DNA of 47,460 bases, taken from the NCBI GenBank assembly GCA_002689665.1, contig NZEN01000079.1, forward strand, positions 1 to 47,460, read 5' to 3'. The notes below the pieces were generated by a model. It saw nothing but the letters and a program-made list of their open reading frames with translations. It searched no databases and was not told the origin of the DNA. Position 1 is the first letter of the stretch. Each line of letters opens with the position of its first letter. Shown in pieces: positions 33,810-41,941 of this stretch. The DNA is from Opitutia bacterium. Its GTDB lineage: Bacteria; Verrucomicrobiota; Verrucomicrobiia; Opitutales; Seribacteraceae. Position numbers and translations under genes: made by a program.

Positions 33810-34475
33810 ATGAAAATCTCACCCACCTTAATAGTCCTCCTTGCTGTCGTGCTTTCAGTTGGCAGTGCTGGTGCCATGTTATGGTTGAATTACGATGCAA
33901 TTTTTAAGCCTAAGCCTGTGATTAAGGCCGAGTTTACAAGTGTGGAGTTTGACGCAGATGACACAAGTTATTCCCCTGCGGAAACCCATTCGATGAACCA
34001 GTTGTCCAAAGAATTGACAGCTCTTAAAGAAAGGCTCTTAGAAAGAGAAAACGAGCTGGATGCAAGGGAATCGGCAATTTCAATGGATTTGGAATCTCTT
34101 GAAAAACAAAAAAAAGAATTAAAACAAATTAGAGAAGATCTTGCCTCTAGGCTTGCCGATTTTGAAGCGAGACAAGGGCAGGATCTTAGTGAGGAACAAT
34201 TAAAGGAATACAAGGATACATCCAAGCGGTGGATTGAAATGGGACCGGAAGTTGCGAGTGTTGAAATTCAAAATTGGAGGCAAAAAAGACGATTTGAAGA
34301 GGCTCTGACCATTTTCGAACTGCTCAAGGCAGAGGAAAAGGCTCCCATCATAGCATTTATGTTGAATAGTGATGAGGATTCATTGATTGAATTAGCGGAC
34401 GCTTTGGCAATGAGAGATCGAGGTTTGTTGCCAAGTGTCGAAGCTGAGAATATCGCAAATCCTCTCCAAAACTAA
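33810..34475 (+). CDS. MotE-like membrane-anchored coiled-coil protein
   Basis: This 221-residue protein has an N-terminal membrane anchor (TLIVLLAVVLSVGSAGAMLWL), a long coiled coil (about residues 65-130, rich in Glu, Lys and Leu) and a C-terminal helical domain (RRFEEALTIFELLKAEEKAPIIAFML, then EDSLIELADALAMR). The last part resembles the MgtE N-domain found in MotE, a periplasmic chaperone for the stator protein MotB in some bacteria. The location after fliJ and before fliK is where MotE-like genes occur in other phyla. The assignment is by architecture and position only. Confidence 0.6.
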   Translation: MKISPTLIVLLAVVLSVGSAGAMLWLNYDAIFKPKPVIKAEFTSVEFDADDTSYSPAETHSMNQLSKELTALKERLLERENELDARESAISMDLESLEKQKKELKQIREDLASRLADFEARQGQDLSEEQLKEYKDTSKRWIEMGPEVASVEIQNWRQKRRFEEALTIFELLKAEEKAPIIAFMLNSDEDSLIELADALAMRDRGLLPSVEAENIANPLQN

Positions 34476-34481
34476 TTTCTG

Positions 34482-35438
34482 GTGGATTCTGTTACTAACT
34501 CTTTTACGGCAAGGCTTGCAAATGTGCCTGCTCATAAGTCGGTAGGGAAAAATGGTACTTTTTGGTTACCCCCAGAATCCGCCAATTCTTTTTCGTCCAA
34601 GCTAAAAGATTTGAGTAAAAAGAATTCTCGCTCACCCTCGAAAAACTCACAAAACAACCCTGCTTTGCCTAATGCACAAGCCAAACAGGATGGAAGTGCT
34701 AATGCTAAATCAAATTTAACGGTTTCTCGAAATCTAAATAGAACAGAAACGCCGAGGAATAGCCATATTTTGCAGTCCACTCAATCTCACTCGAAACCTA
34801 AGAAGGTAAGCAATAACTCTGGCGTGCAGGTTCAGTCAAATTTATTACCCCGGGCATTGCATGGGGATGGCTCTATTATTGGAAAAAACCAAGTTTCTCG
34901 TGGGGTGGAAAAAAAATCTCCCGAAACCGAAAACTTGCTTTCAAAAGATAAAGAGAATCAAATGCTTGTTGGAGACAAGGAGGAACACGAAGGTCAAAAA
35001 AACACTAAGCATCATGGCGCAAAAGATGCTTTTAGTAGCGATCTGATGCATATGACCGAGAGATTGAATTTAATTTTTACGCAGGCTGCCTCTATCGCGA
35101 AGTCTGAAAATCGCTTGGAAGATAAATCACTTAAACTCTTGGAAGACATAGCAAGAGAAGTCGCCACCAAAATTGCCCTGCTTGAAAAAGATGAATCAAA
35201 AATTGTTCGCATGGCTTTTGATCTTCCCAATGGTTCTGCTTTAAGTGTTCGCATTGAGCAGACGCCTTCTAATCTTTCCATTTCATTTATAACTCAAGAT
35301 GCTGAAACCCAAGATGTGATCGAGTTTATCCAGGAACTTTTGGGTAGAGATCAAAATAACAGCCATGCGAGTTCTATATCTGTATTTTTATTTCAATCTT
35401 ACCAAGATATGGATTCTTACTTTAAACAAGCCGCTTAA
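34482..35438 (+). CDS. fliK: Flagellar hook-length control protein FliK
   Basis: FliK measures hook length and switches export specificity. This 318-residue protein has a disordered N-terminal two-thirds, rich in Ser, Asn and Lys. A conserved-type C-terminal domain follows (about 225-318): IVRMAFDLPNGSALSVRIEQ and then LSISFITQDAETQDVIEFIQELL, the beta-alpha core seen at the FliK C-terminus. It starts at GTG 34482 without a Shine-Dalgarno and is followed by flgD after 11 bases. The domain match plus the position between the MotE-like gene and flgD make this likely. Confidence 0.82.
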   Translation: MDSVTNSFTARLANVPAHKSVGKNGTFWLPPESANSFSSKLKDLSKKNSRSPSKNSQNNPALPNAQAKQDGSANAKSNLTVSRNLNRTETPRNSHILQSTQSHSKPKKVSNNSGVQVQSNLLPRALHGDGSIIGKNQVSRGVEKKSPETENLLSKDKENQMLVGDKEEHEGQKNTKHHGAKDAFSSDLMHMTERLNLIFTQAASIAKSENRLEDKSLKLLEDIAREVATKIALLEKDESKIVRMAFDLPNGSALSVRIEQTPSNLSISFITQDAETQDVIEFIQELLGRDQNNSHASSISVFLFQSYQDMDSYFKQAA

Positions 35439-35449
35439 CAATTTTAATT

Positions 35450-35884
35450 ATGATTGACGCAATATCCTCTTCATTGGCTGCAAATCCAAGAGTAAACGAA
35501 ATTTCAGAGCAGGGCACTAGAGATGGTGCTACCATGCAAATGGATGATTTCTTGCAACTTCTGACAGCTCAAATTGCGAACCAAGATCCCTTGGAACCGA
35601 TGAAAGATACTGAGTTTATCTCTCAAATGGCCAACATCGCATCCCTTGAGCAGATGCAACAGTTTTCCAAGGGTTTCGAAAACTTTGCGGATTCCCACAA
35701 AGATATGGTTACCCAAGCTTATTTGGGTAGGAAAGTGAACATTGAGGATGAAGGCAAAAGCATCACTGGAATCGTAGATGCCGTTAATAAAGCTGATGAT
35801 GGTGAAGTCACTGTTCAGGTTAATGGTAAGGATTACAACCCGGAAAACATTTCTCGAGTATCCTTATCTGGAGTCTCTAATTAA
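35450..35884 (+). CDS. flgD: Flagellar hook scaffold protein FlgD
   Basis: FlgD caps the growing hook and is later discarded. This 144-residue protein has the family signature MDDFLQLLTAQIANQDPLEP followed by MKDTEFISQMANIASLEQMQQF (residues about 29-70). A short C-terminal part (LGRKVNIEDEGKSITGIVD) lacks the larger Ig-like/FnIII insert of enteric FlgD (231 residues), so this is a minimal version. Its stop overlaps the first base of the flgE start codon (TAATG arrangement), which suggests coupled translation. Confidence 0.95.
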   Translation: MIDAISSSLAANPRVNEISEQGTRDGATMQMDDFLQLLTAQIANQDPLEPMKDTEFISQMANIASLEQMQQFSKGFENFADSHKDMVTQAYLGRKVNIEDEGKSITGIVDAVNKADDGEVTVQVNGKDYNPENISRVSLSGVSN

Positions 35885-36750
35885 TGATAGCCTCACTCCA
35901 TAACGGTATAACATCCCTTAAGAGCCTCACACAAGGCCTTCAAGTATTGGGCAACAACATAGCGAATGTAAATTCTCTAGGTTACAAGGCATCCCGAGCT
36001 AACTACTCCGATAATTTTTATCTACATTTAAACGATGCAGAATCGGGAGAGGGCGGGGTTCCGAGCAACAACATTCAACAACATGGCACAGGCGTTCATG
36101 TGAGCTCGATATCTTCTGATTTTAATCAAGGCACTATTGAGGTTACGGGATTAGATCTTGATGTTGCAATCCAGGGAGAAGCTTTACCAAATGCTGGCGG
36201 TTTCTTTCAGGTAGTTGACCCTAATACGGAAGAGGTTTATTACACGAGAGCCGGTGCTTTCGAGGCAACCAATCAAGGACTTCTAGTGACTCGTGATCAA
36301 TACCGTTATCAACTCCAAGGCTTAAATGGTGCTTTGCAAGTTTCGATGGAAGAAGGAGAAACCCTCCTTGCTCGCAGAATTGAGGAAGATGGTAGAATTA
36401 ATTTGGTAGTCTCTAAAGATGATCTTAATGGCGGAACTGAAGATGTAATCCGCAATGCTGGCCAAATTAGTATCGTTAATTTTCATTCTCCACAATATCT
36501 ACGAAGAGCAGGTAATGGCTTTTATTCCAACGGGTCTCCTGGTCAGGATTTAGCTGGTCAGGTAGATAATTTTGTTCCTGCAAGTGGCTCGAATGGGAAA
36601 ATTAAGCAATACTCGCTCGAGCTTTCCAATGTTGATTTAACCAACCAATTTGCTTCTATGATTTCACACCAGCGTTCTTTTCAGGCTGGTTCAAGAGTCG
36701 TAACTACCTCCGATGCTATTCTGCAGGAAGCAGTAAACCTTAAACGATAA
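35884..36750 (+). CDS. flgE: Flagellar hook protein FlgE, short form
   Basis: This 288-residue protein begins like FlgE (SLHNGITSLKSLTQGLQVLGNNIANVNSLGYKASRANYSD) and ends with the rod/hook helix LSNVDLTNQFASMISHQRSFQAGSRVVTT. It follows flgD, the usual place of the hook gene. At 288 residues it is much shorter than most FlgE (about 400), which suggests that the outer D2/D3-type domains are small or absent. FlgF or FlgG is the alternative reading, since all three share both ends. Position and N-terminus favour FlgE. Confidence 0.82.
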   Translation: MIASLHNGITSLKSLTQGLQVLGNNIANVNSLGYKASRANYSDNFYLHLNDAESGEGGVPSNNIQQHGTGVHVSSISSDFNQGTIEVTGLDLDVAIQGEALPNAGGFFQVVDPNTEEVYYTRAGAFEATNQGLLVTRDQYRYQLQGLNGALQVSMEEGETLLARRIEEDGRINLVVSKDDLNGGTEDVIRNAGQISIVNFHSPQYLRRAGNGFYSNGSPGQDLAGQVDNFVPASGSNGKIKQYSLELSNVDLTNQFASMISHQRSFQAGSRVVTTSDAILQEAVNLKR

Positions 36751-36778
36751 CTTTAATCCTTAAATACAGCTATTTGAT

Positions 36779-37324
36779 ATGTGTGCAGCGCAATTAGATG
36801 AAATTCCTGAAAGTGATGAACCCGCGGAAAAGAAAAATGCATCCAGTGGTGGCAATTTAGTACCTGCTTTAATTGCAATCGTTTTGGCACCCGCCTTAAC
36901 AGTCGGGGCTATGTATTTTTTGATTAACCTCAATAAACCTCAAGAAACTGTCAAGCAACAGATTACCGAGGGTGGTCAACCTCTAAACATGGAGCCTTCC
37001 GGAGAAGAAAAATTTTACGAGCTCAGTCAACTCATTACCAATCTGGGTGGGCCTATTAAATCTCGGTATATTAATTTAGACTTAAAATTAGAAGGTTTAG
37101 CCGGAGACTTTGAAAAAATCCTTGAGATGAATGAGCATCGAATACGAGATAAAGCATTATCTATCATGGGCGGGTATAGTTATGAAGATGCACAATTAGA
37201 TGGTTTTCAGGAAAGAGTCCGAGTTGATCTAAAGAAAGGATTCTCTTCAGTTTTGAGGAAATACCGGGATGGTGAGAGCGATCTTATTAGGCAAATATAT
37301 TTCATGCAGTTTGTGGTTCAGTGA
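36779..37324 (+). CDS. fliL: Flagellar basal body-associated protein FliL
   Basis: FliL is a single-span inner membrane protein that associates with the stators. This 181-residue protein has a short acidic cytoplasmic head, a transmembrane helix (LVPALIAIVLAPALTVGAMYFL, about 29-50) and a periplasmic domain. That domain holds LGGPIKSRYINLDLKLEG and EHRIRDKALSIMGGYSYEDAQL, matching FliL (the R-D-x-hydrophobic segment). It ends RQIYFMQFVVQ, the typical IYFTxFVxQ terminus. It lies between flgE and fliM in the expected order. Confidence 0.94.
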   Translation: MCAAQLDEIPESDEPAEKKNASSGGNLVPALIAIVLAPALTVGAMYFLINLNKPQETVKQQITEGGQPLNMEPSGEEKFYELSQLITNLGGPIKSRYINLDLKLEGLAGDFEKILEMNEHRIRDKALSIMGGYSYEDAQLDGFQERVRVDLKKGFSSVLRKYRDGESDLIRQIYFMQFVVQ

Positions 37325-37341
37325 GCTAAAACCTTTTTTTA

Positions 37342-38358
37342 ATGCCAGAAGATACAAAATTTGATGATGAGAGCTTCGATATAAGTGAGATCGAAGGCTC
37401 TGTTGTAACTGGTCCAGTGTTTTTGCATGACGGCACGAAAATCACGGATTCTTCTGCGGTCAGCGTTAAAAAGTATGATTTCACAAACCCAATCGTTTTG
37501 TCGGATGCGGATTTGAGCAAACTCAGGACAAAGTCAGAGCAATTTGTCTATTATTTATCGGGTCATCTCTCAATGTTTCTAAGGACTGAGTTTAATCTCG
37601 AACTCGAAGATCTCAATGCCGATCTTTATTCCAATTTCACCCAATCAATCAAGACACCTTCTTGCATTTCGCTTTTTAAAATTCAGGAATTAAATGGTGT
37701 TTGTCTATTGGATGTTAACTCTCACTTATCCGTAACCGTAGTTGATCGAATTTTAGGCGGCAGAGGCTCGACAAATCCTGAAGAACGAGGTCTGACTGAT
37801 ATTGAGAAAGCTCTCGTTGAGGATTTTAACTTAATTATTCTTGAGGAGTGGTGTAAGCAATGGTCAAGTTCCATGCAGTTGACTCCATCGATTATTGGCA
37901 ATGAGAGTACAGGTAAGTTCCTACAGACATCTCCCTCGGACGCGATGGTCTTAGTTTTAAGCATGGAAGCATCCTTTGGGGATGTTTCCGGTCCTATGAG
38001 GATTGCAGTTCCATACTACACGATGGAACCTGTCTTAAGTAGGCTTTTATCAACAGCCTCAGCGGAAGAAAAGAAACCCGTCGCCAAAATGCCAAGATGG
38101 CATGAAATATACGATGATATTCCTGTAGATGTTTCCGCAGAGTGGGATGCGTTTCATTTAACACTCCGCGATCTGTCGAATCTTCAAGTGGATGATGTGA
38201 TCGAGATGGATCCTGATTTAATAAATAACACTCATTTAAGGGTTGAGGGGCGCACCTGTTTTACGGGAGAAATAGGGTTGGAAGGAGATCAAGTAGCCTT
38301 TCAAGTAAATGAGAGCATTTCAGAAGCAGTAAAATTAATCGGCAAAAAAAATGGATAG
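37342..38358 (+). CDS. fliM: Flagellar motor switch protein FliM
   Basis: FliM is the C-ring protein that binds CheY-P and sets rotation direction. This 338-residue protein has the middle CheC-like domain (VVDRILGGRGS; RGLTDIEKALVEDFNLIILEEWCKQW) and a C-terminal SPOA domain (about 245-335). The N-terminus does not show the usual LSQxEIDALL CheY-binding motif; FDISEIEGSVV at residues 11-21 is only a faint echo. The order fliL-fliM-fliN and an 8-base overlap with fliN are typical. Confidence 0.94.
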   Translation: MPEDTKFDDESFDISEIEGSVVTGPVFLHDGTKITDSSAVSVKKYDFTNPIVLSDADLSKLRTKSEQFVYYLSGHLSMFLRTEFNLELEDLNADLYSNFTQSIKTPSCISLFKIQELNGVCLLDVNSHLSVTVVDRILGGRGSTNPEERGLTDIEKALVEDFNLIILEEWCKQWSSSMQLTPSIIGNESTGKFLQTSPSDAMVLVLSMEASFGDVSGPMRIAVPYYTMEPVLSRLLSTASAEEKKPVAKMPRWHEIYDDIPVDVSAEWDAFHLTLRDLSNLQVDDVIEMDPDLINNTHLRVEGRTCFTGEIGLEGDQVAFQVNESISEAVKLIGKKNG

Positions 38359-38599
38359 CAAAAAAATGGATATTGTAATGGACGTGAAAGTTGATGTAAC
38401 CGTCCAGTTAGGGTCTGCGGAACTTCCAATGAAGGAAGTAGTTGAACTTAGTCCTGGTGCACAAATTCAACTTAAGCAAAATGCTAAAGACCCAGTGAGT
38501 CTCTTGGTGAACGGAAAGTTGATAGCACATGGTGAAGTGGTAGTCATTGATGACAAATTTGGTCTAAAAGTGACTGAGATTGTAGACTCTCCGTCCTGA
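38351..38599 (+). CDS. fliN: Flagellar motor switch protein FliN
   Basis: FliN forms the lower part of the C ring and docks FliH. This 82-residue protein is essentially one SPOA domain: MDVKVDVTVQLGSAELPMKEVVELSPGAQIQL, then SLLVNGKLIAHGEVVVIDDKFGLKVTEI, the typical VxVNxxxxAxGEVVVxxxxxGVRI pattern. It is shorter than E. coli FliN (137) because the N-terminal extension is absent. Its ATG overlaps the fliM end by 8 bases. Confidence 0.95.
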   Translation: MDSKKMDIVMDVKVDVTVQLGSAELPMKEVVELSPGAQIQLKQNAKDPVSLLVNGKLIAHGEVVVIDDKFGLKVTEIVDSPS

Positions 38600-38628
38600 G
38601 GTTTTTACTTCTTTAATCCCATTCAAAC

Positions 38629-38982
38629 ATGGGAAATTATTTACCTCTTTGTATACTTTCAGGTACTTCGGTACCTTACGAATCAAACTTCGATGATCCA
38701 TGGGTTTGGGGTAAGGTGGTTTTTTTTCTTCTGGTACTTGGAATTATTGCTTTCTTCTTAAATTATTTATCAAAGCAAAAGGGAGTTAAGACCATGGTTG
38801 GAGGGAAAAATAATTTAAGAATAGTGGATACATGTTCTTTAGGTAATAGGCAATTTATTGTTGTCACTCAATATGAGTCCGAAAGGCATCTTTTAGCGGT
38901 ATCAACTTCGGGGATTTCTCATCTAGCTAAATTATCCAGTCAGAGTACTCCTCCCAATGATGCACCCAAGGTAACTGATTGA
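38629..38982 (+). CDS. fliO: Flagellar biosynthetic protein FliO
   Basis: FliO helps assembly of the FliP ring in the export gate. This 117-residue protein has one strong transmembrane helix (VWGKVVFFLLVLGIIAFFLNYL, about 26-47). A FliO-type cytoplasmic domain follows: LRIVDTCSLGNRQFIVVTQYESERHLLAVSTSGISHLAKL. This resembles the L.vv...LG.rq.l.lV.v.....LlGv....i..L pattern. Its position between fliN and fliP supports the call. Confidence 0.88.
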   Translation: MGNYLPLCILSGTSVPYESNFDDPWVWGKVVFFLLVLGIIAFFLNYLSKQKGVKTMVGGKNNLRIVDTCSLGNRQFIVVTQYESERHLLAVSTSGISHLAKLSSQSTPPNDAPKVTD

Positions 38983-39007
38983 TTTTTTATTTTTAAATTA
39001 AATTTTT

Positions 39008-39763
39008 ATGAAAAAATTCTACTTAGTATTCTTTATCCTTAGTGTTTTCTCTATGGGTGATGTATACGCTCAGACAACGGGAACGGGTGCCCCTGGCTTG
39101 AGAATAGATGTAACTGGTTCCAATGAAGAGGGGGATTTTGGTGTAGCGATACAGTTAGTCGTTGCGATGACAATTCTTACCTTGGGACCCTCCGTAATCA
39201 TGATGATGACTTGCTTTACACGAATCGTAATCGTTTTAGGTTTTGTTAGAAATGCTATTGGAGTCAATGCGGCACCCTCTAGTCAAATTATCGTAGGTTT
39301 AGCTTTATTCCTAACATTTTTTGTGATGGGGCCGGTATGGGATCGAATTTATGACGATGCTGTTGTCCCTTATATGGATGCAACGATGAAATCAGGAGAT
39401 GCTTTGATGCTCGCCACCGCTCATATGAAAGACTTTATGATGAACCAGACAAGGCAAGAGGATGCACAATTTTTTCTAGAGATTTCAAGGCAAGGTGCGA
39501 TGACCCGTGATGAATTGCCTCTTAGTATCGTAGTCCCCTCTTTTGTTCTCAGTGAATTGAGGACAGCTTTTCAAATGGGTTTCCTTATTTTTATACCTTT
39601 TATCATTGTCGATTTCATTGTAGCATCATCTTTGATGTCAATGGGGATGATGATGATGCCCCCAGTAGTCATTTCCATGCCTTTTAAATTGCTTCTTTTT
39701 GTATTAGTGGATGGGTGGTATCTCGTAATTCAGTCTGTGGTCAATAGTTTCAATGTAGTTTAA
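39008..39763 (+). CDS. fliP: Flagellar export gate protein FliP
   Basis: FliP is the main subunit of the FliPQR export gate. This 251-residue protein has a cleavable signal peptide (MKKFYLVFFILSVFSMGDVYA) and four transmembrane helices. Conserved family segments are MMMTCFTRIVIVLGFVRNAIG, LPLSIVVPSFVLSELRTAFQMGFLIFIPFIIVDFIVAS and SMGMMMMPPVVISMPFKLLLF. Both position and sequence are unambiguous. The ATG follows a very AT-rich leader without a Shine-Dalgarno. It is followed by fliQ after 12 bases. Confidence 0.97.
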   Translation: MKKFYLVFFILSVFSMGDVYAQTTGTGAPGLRIDVTGSNEEGDFGVAIQLVVAMTILTLGPSVIMMMTCFTRIVIVLGFVRNAIGVNAAPSSQIIVGLALFLTFFVMGPVWDRIYDDAVVPYMDATMKSGDALMLATAHMKDFMMNQTRQEDAQFFLEISRQGAMTRDELPLSIVVPSFVLSELRTAFQMGFLIFIPFIIVDFIVASSLMSMGMMMMPPVVISMPFKLLLFVLVDGWYLVIQSVVNSFNVV

Positions 39764-39775
39764 ACCTTCTTTTTT

Positions 39776-40045
39776 ATGACTTTAGAATTGGCAGTTGATA
39801 TTATGAGGAACTTGTTACAGACCGCCTTGCTGTTGGCCATCCCAATACTTGGGACTGCCATGGTCGTAGGCTTACTTATAAGTTTTGTACAATCAATTAC
39901 GAGTTTACAGGAGCAAACTCTCACCTTTGTGCCCAAGCTTGTATGTGTTTCCTTGGCTATCGTCCTTTCGGCAAATTTTATCCTCAAGACTCTGACTGAT
40001 TTTTGTATCTCGATGTTTAATATGATTCCGAATATGGCCCAATGA
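39776..40045 (+). CDS. fliQ: Flagellar export gate protein FliQ
   Basis: FliQ is a small two-helix gate component. This 89-residue protein has the family pattern: LAVDIMRNLLQTALLLAIPILGTAMVVGLLISFVQSITSLQEQTLTFVPKL spans helix one and the QEQTLTFVPK linker, which is diagnostic, and VSLAIVLSANFILKTL forms helix two. Its stop codon overlaps the start of fliR by 4 bases, consistent with coupled translation. Confidence 0.96.
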   Translation: MTLELAVDIMRNLLQTALLLAIPILGTAMVVGLLISFVQSITSLQEQTLTFVPKLVCVSLAIVLSANFILKTLTDFCISMFNMIPNMAQ

Positions 40046-40806
40046 CCATTGAAGCAGGGGAGATCGTTGTTTGGGTTTTGGTCTTCCTCAGGACAGGAGC
40101 ATTTTTTATGGGAATCCCGCTTTTCGCTGGTAAAATGCTCCCTGGCAAATCTAAACTTGCTTTCGGTTTGCTTTTATCAATTTTGATTAACCCGTTGGTG
40201 CCCGCAAACTTGGAGCTGTCCACCCATTTTGCTGGTGCAATTCTCCTTGCACTTAATGAGATTTGTATCGGTCTAATGCTTGCGATGATGGTTCGCATGG
40301 TGTTTTTTGCAGTGGAGTTGGCCGGCCATCTTATTTCATACGAGATAGGATTAATGGCAAGTAATAGTATGAATCCTTTGTCAGGTGGATCAGATGGCAC
40401 AATCACAACCCTTTTATATTATTTCAGTCTGCTGATTTTCTTTGTGGCAGGTATTCACTATGATGTTTTGAAAGCTTTTATTATGAGTTTTGAGATCCTT
40501 CCTATCGGAAGCTTTTTTTTACAAGTCAATCCGATGGAGGAGTATGTGGCAGAAGTGGCTAAGGTTTTCGTTTTGGGAACTTTAATTGCGGCCCCTTTTA
40601 TAGCATTAAATTTCTTGGTTAATGTTTCTTTTGCAGTGTTAGGAAAGGCAGTGCCAAAGATGAATGTCTTCATGACGAGTTTTTCAATCAGAATACTTTC
40701 AGGGCTTGTTCTTCTAGTTGCTTCTTTGCTTCTTTTCACTTCTTATATTCTCGAGCACAGTCGTCGTTCTGTGGAAGTGATGTTGGATATCATTCAACTC
40801 GGTTAA
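40042..40806 (+). CDS. fliR: Flagellar export gate protein FliR
   Basis: FliR is the single-copy gate subunit that completes the FliP5Q4R1 complex. This 254-residue protein has about six hydrophobic segments. Family features are FLRTGAFFMGIPLFAGKMLPGKSKLAFGLLLSILI, LLALNEICIGLMLAMMVRMVFFAVELAGHLISYEIGL and VLGKAVPKMNVFMTSFSIRILSGL (the P.mNvf..gf....G motif). The gene lies between fliQ and flhB, overlapping the former by 4 bases. Confidence 0.96.
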   Translation: MTIEAGEIVVWVLVFLRTGAFFMGIPLFAGKMLPGKSKLAFGLLLSILINPLVPANLELSTHFAGAILLALNEICIGLMLAMMVRMVFFAVELAGHLISYEIGLMASNSMNPLSGGSDGTITTLLYYFSLLIFFVAGIHYDVLKAFIMSFEILPIGSFFLQVNPMEEYVAEVAKVFVLGTLIAAPFIALNFLVNVSFAVLGKAVPKMNVFMTSFSIRILSGLVLLVASLLLFTSYILEHSRRSVEVMLDIIQLG

Positions 40807-40808
40807 AT

Positions 40809-41930
40809 ATGTCTGATGTAGATAAAAGCTCAAAAACAGAGGAGCCGACTGAGAAAAAGTTAGGTGAAGCACGCAGCAAAGGTCAGTTTGCTAAGGCACC
40901 CGAAATTTCGATGACAACAACCCTTCTTGCTGGGTTATTGATAATTTTGTTTTTTGCTCCTTCAAAAGCCGAGTATATGGCGGAGTTTACCAAGAGTTTA
41001 TTTGAAAACTTAGACTCGATTATACTTAATCAAGTCGGGGCAAGTTCCATGCTCAAGGAGGCTTATGGAACAATGGCAACAGTTGTACTGCCACTCATGC
41101 TTGCCTGTTTTTTTGCGGCATTTGTCTCAGAAGGTATGCAAACAGGCTTTTCTTATACTCCCAAGGTTATCGATCCAAGTCTTAATAAGTTTAATCCTAT
41201 AACTGGGGCGAAAAAAATATTTGGAATTAAAGGACTAAAGACGTTTTTGATTGATTTTTTAAAATTTTTGGCAATCGGAACAGTGGTTTGGTTAACTCTC
41301 TTGATTTTTTTGGATCACCCTATTTTTTACGCCCCAATTCCTATCGAAGAGGTTCTTCGATTTATTTATATACTTTTCTTGGTCTTATTTGCGATTTTGG
41401 TTCTGCTTCTCATCGTAATAGCGGTAATCAACTTTATTATTAAGAAAAAAGAGCACCATGAAGAGATGAAAATGACAAAGCAGGAGGTCAAGGATGAGCA
41501 TAAATCAAAAGAGGTTGCGCCAGAGGTAAAATCCGCCCAGAGAAAAAAAGCTCGTGAACTTCTAAGTGGTCAGGGTGCTCAAGATGTTTCTACAGCAGAT
41601 GTGGTTGTTACTAATCCAACACATTATGCCGTCGCACTTCGATATGAAAAAGGCACGGATCATGCTCCAGTTGTTGTTGCGAAAGGAGAAAATCTGTTGG
41701 CCAGAAGAATCAAAGCGATAGCAATTGAGTTTGAAGTACCATTGGTTGAGAACAAACCAGTGGCTCGTTCTTTGTTTGCACTAGGCCGGGTCGGAGAGGT
41801 AATTCCATTGGAACTTTATCGTGTAGTCGCAGAAATTTTGGCGAATGTTTACAAGGTTCATTCTTATTATTTTCATCGATTGAAAGCGCGTAGGTTGCTT
41901 GCTCGAAAAAAGTCACCTGTAGTTTTTTAA
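40809..41930 (+). CDS. flhB: Flagellar export switch protein FlhB
   Basis: FlhB controls the export switch from hook to filament substrates. This 373-residue protein begins with KTEEPTEKKLGEARSKGQ, diagnostic for FlhB/YscU, and has four transmembrane helices. A cytoplasmic domain follows with the self-cleavage site NPTH at residues 269-272 (VVTNPTHYAVALRY). Cleavage is expected between Asn and Pro. The following region, LLARRIKAIAIEFEVPLVENKPVARSLF, is well conserved. It starts two bases after fliR ends. Confidence 0.97.
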   Translation: MSDVDKSSKTEEPTEKKLGEARSKGQFAKAPEISMTTTLLAGLLIILFFAPSKAEYMAEFTKSLFENLDSIILNQVGASSMLKEAYGTMATVVLPLMLACFFAAFVSEGMQTGFSYTPKVIDPSLNKFNPITGAKKIFGIKGLKTFLIDFLKFLAIGTVVWLTLLIFLDHPIFYAPIPIEEVLRFIYILFLVLFAILVLLLIVIAVINFIIKKKEHHEEMKMTKQEVKDEHKSKEVAPEVKSAQRKKARELLSGQGAQDVSTADVVVTNPTHYAVALRYEKGTDHAPVVVAKGENLLARRIKAIAIEFEVPLVENKPVARSLFALGRVGEVIPLELYRVVAEILANVYKVHSYYFHRLKARRLLARKKSPVVF

Positions 41931-41941
41931 AAACTTAAGAA

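Noticed and set aside
40017-40406. Long minus-strand open frame across fliR
   Set aside because: It is antisense to a strongly conserved export-gate gene, and similar shadow frames occur across most of the flagellar region.
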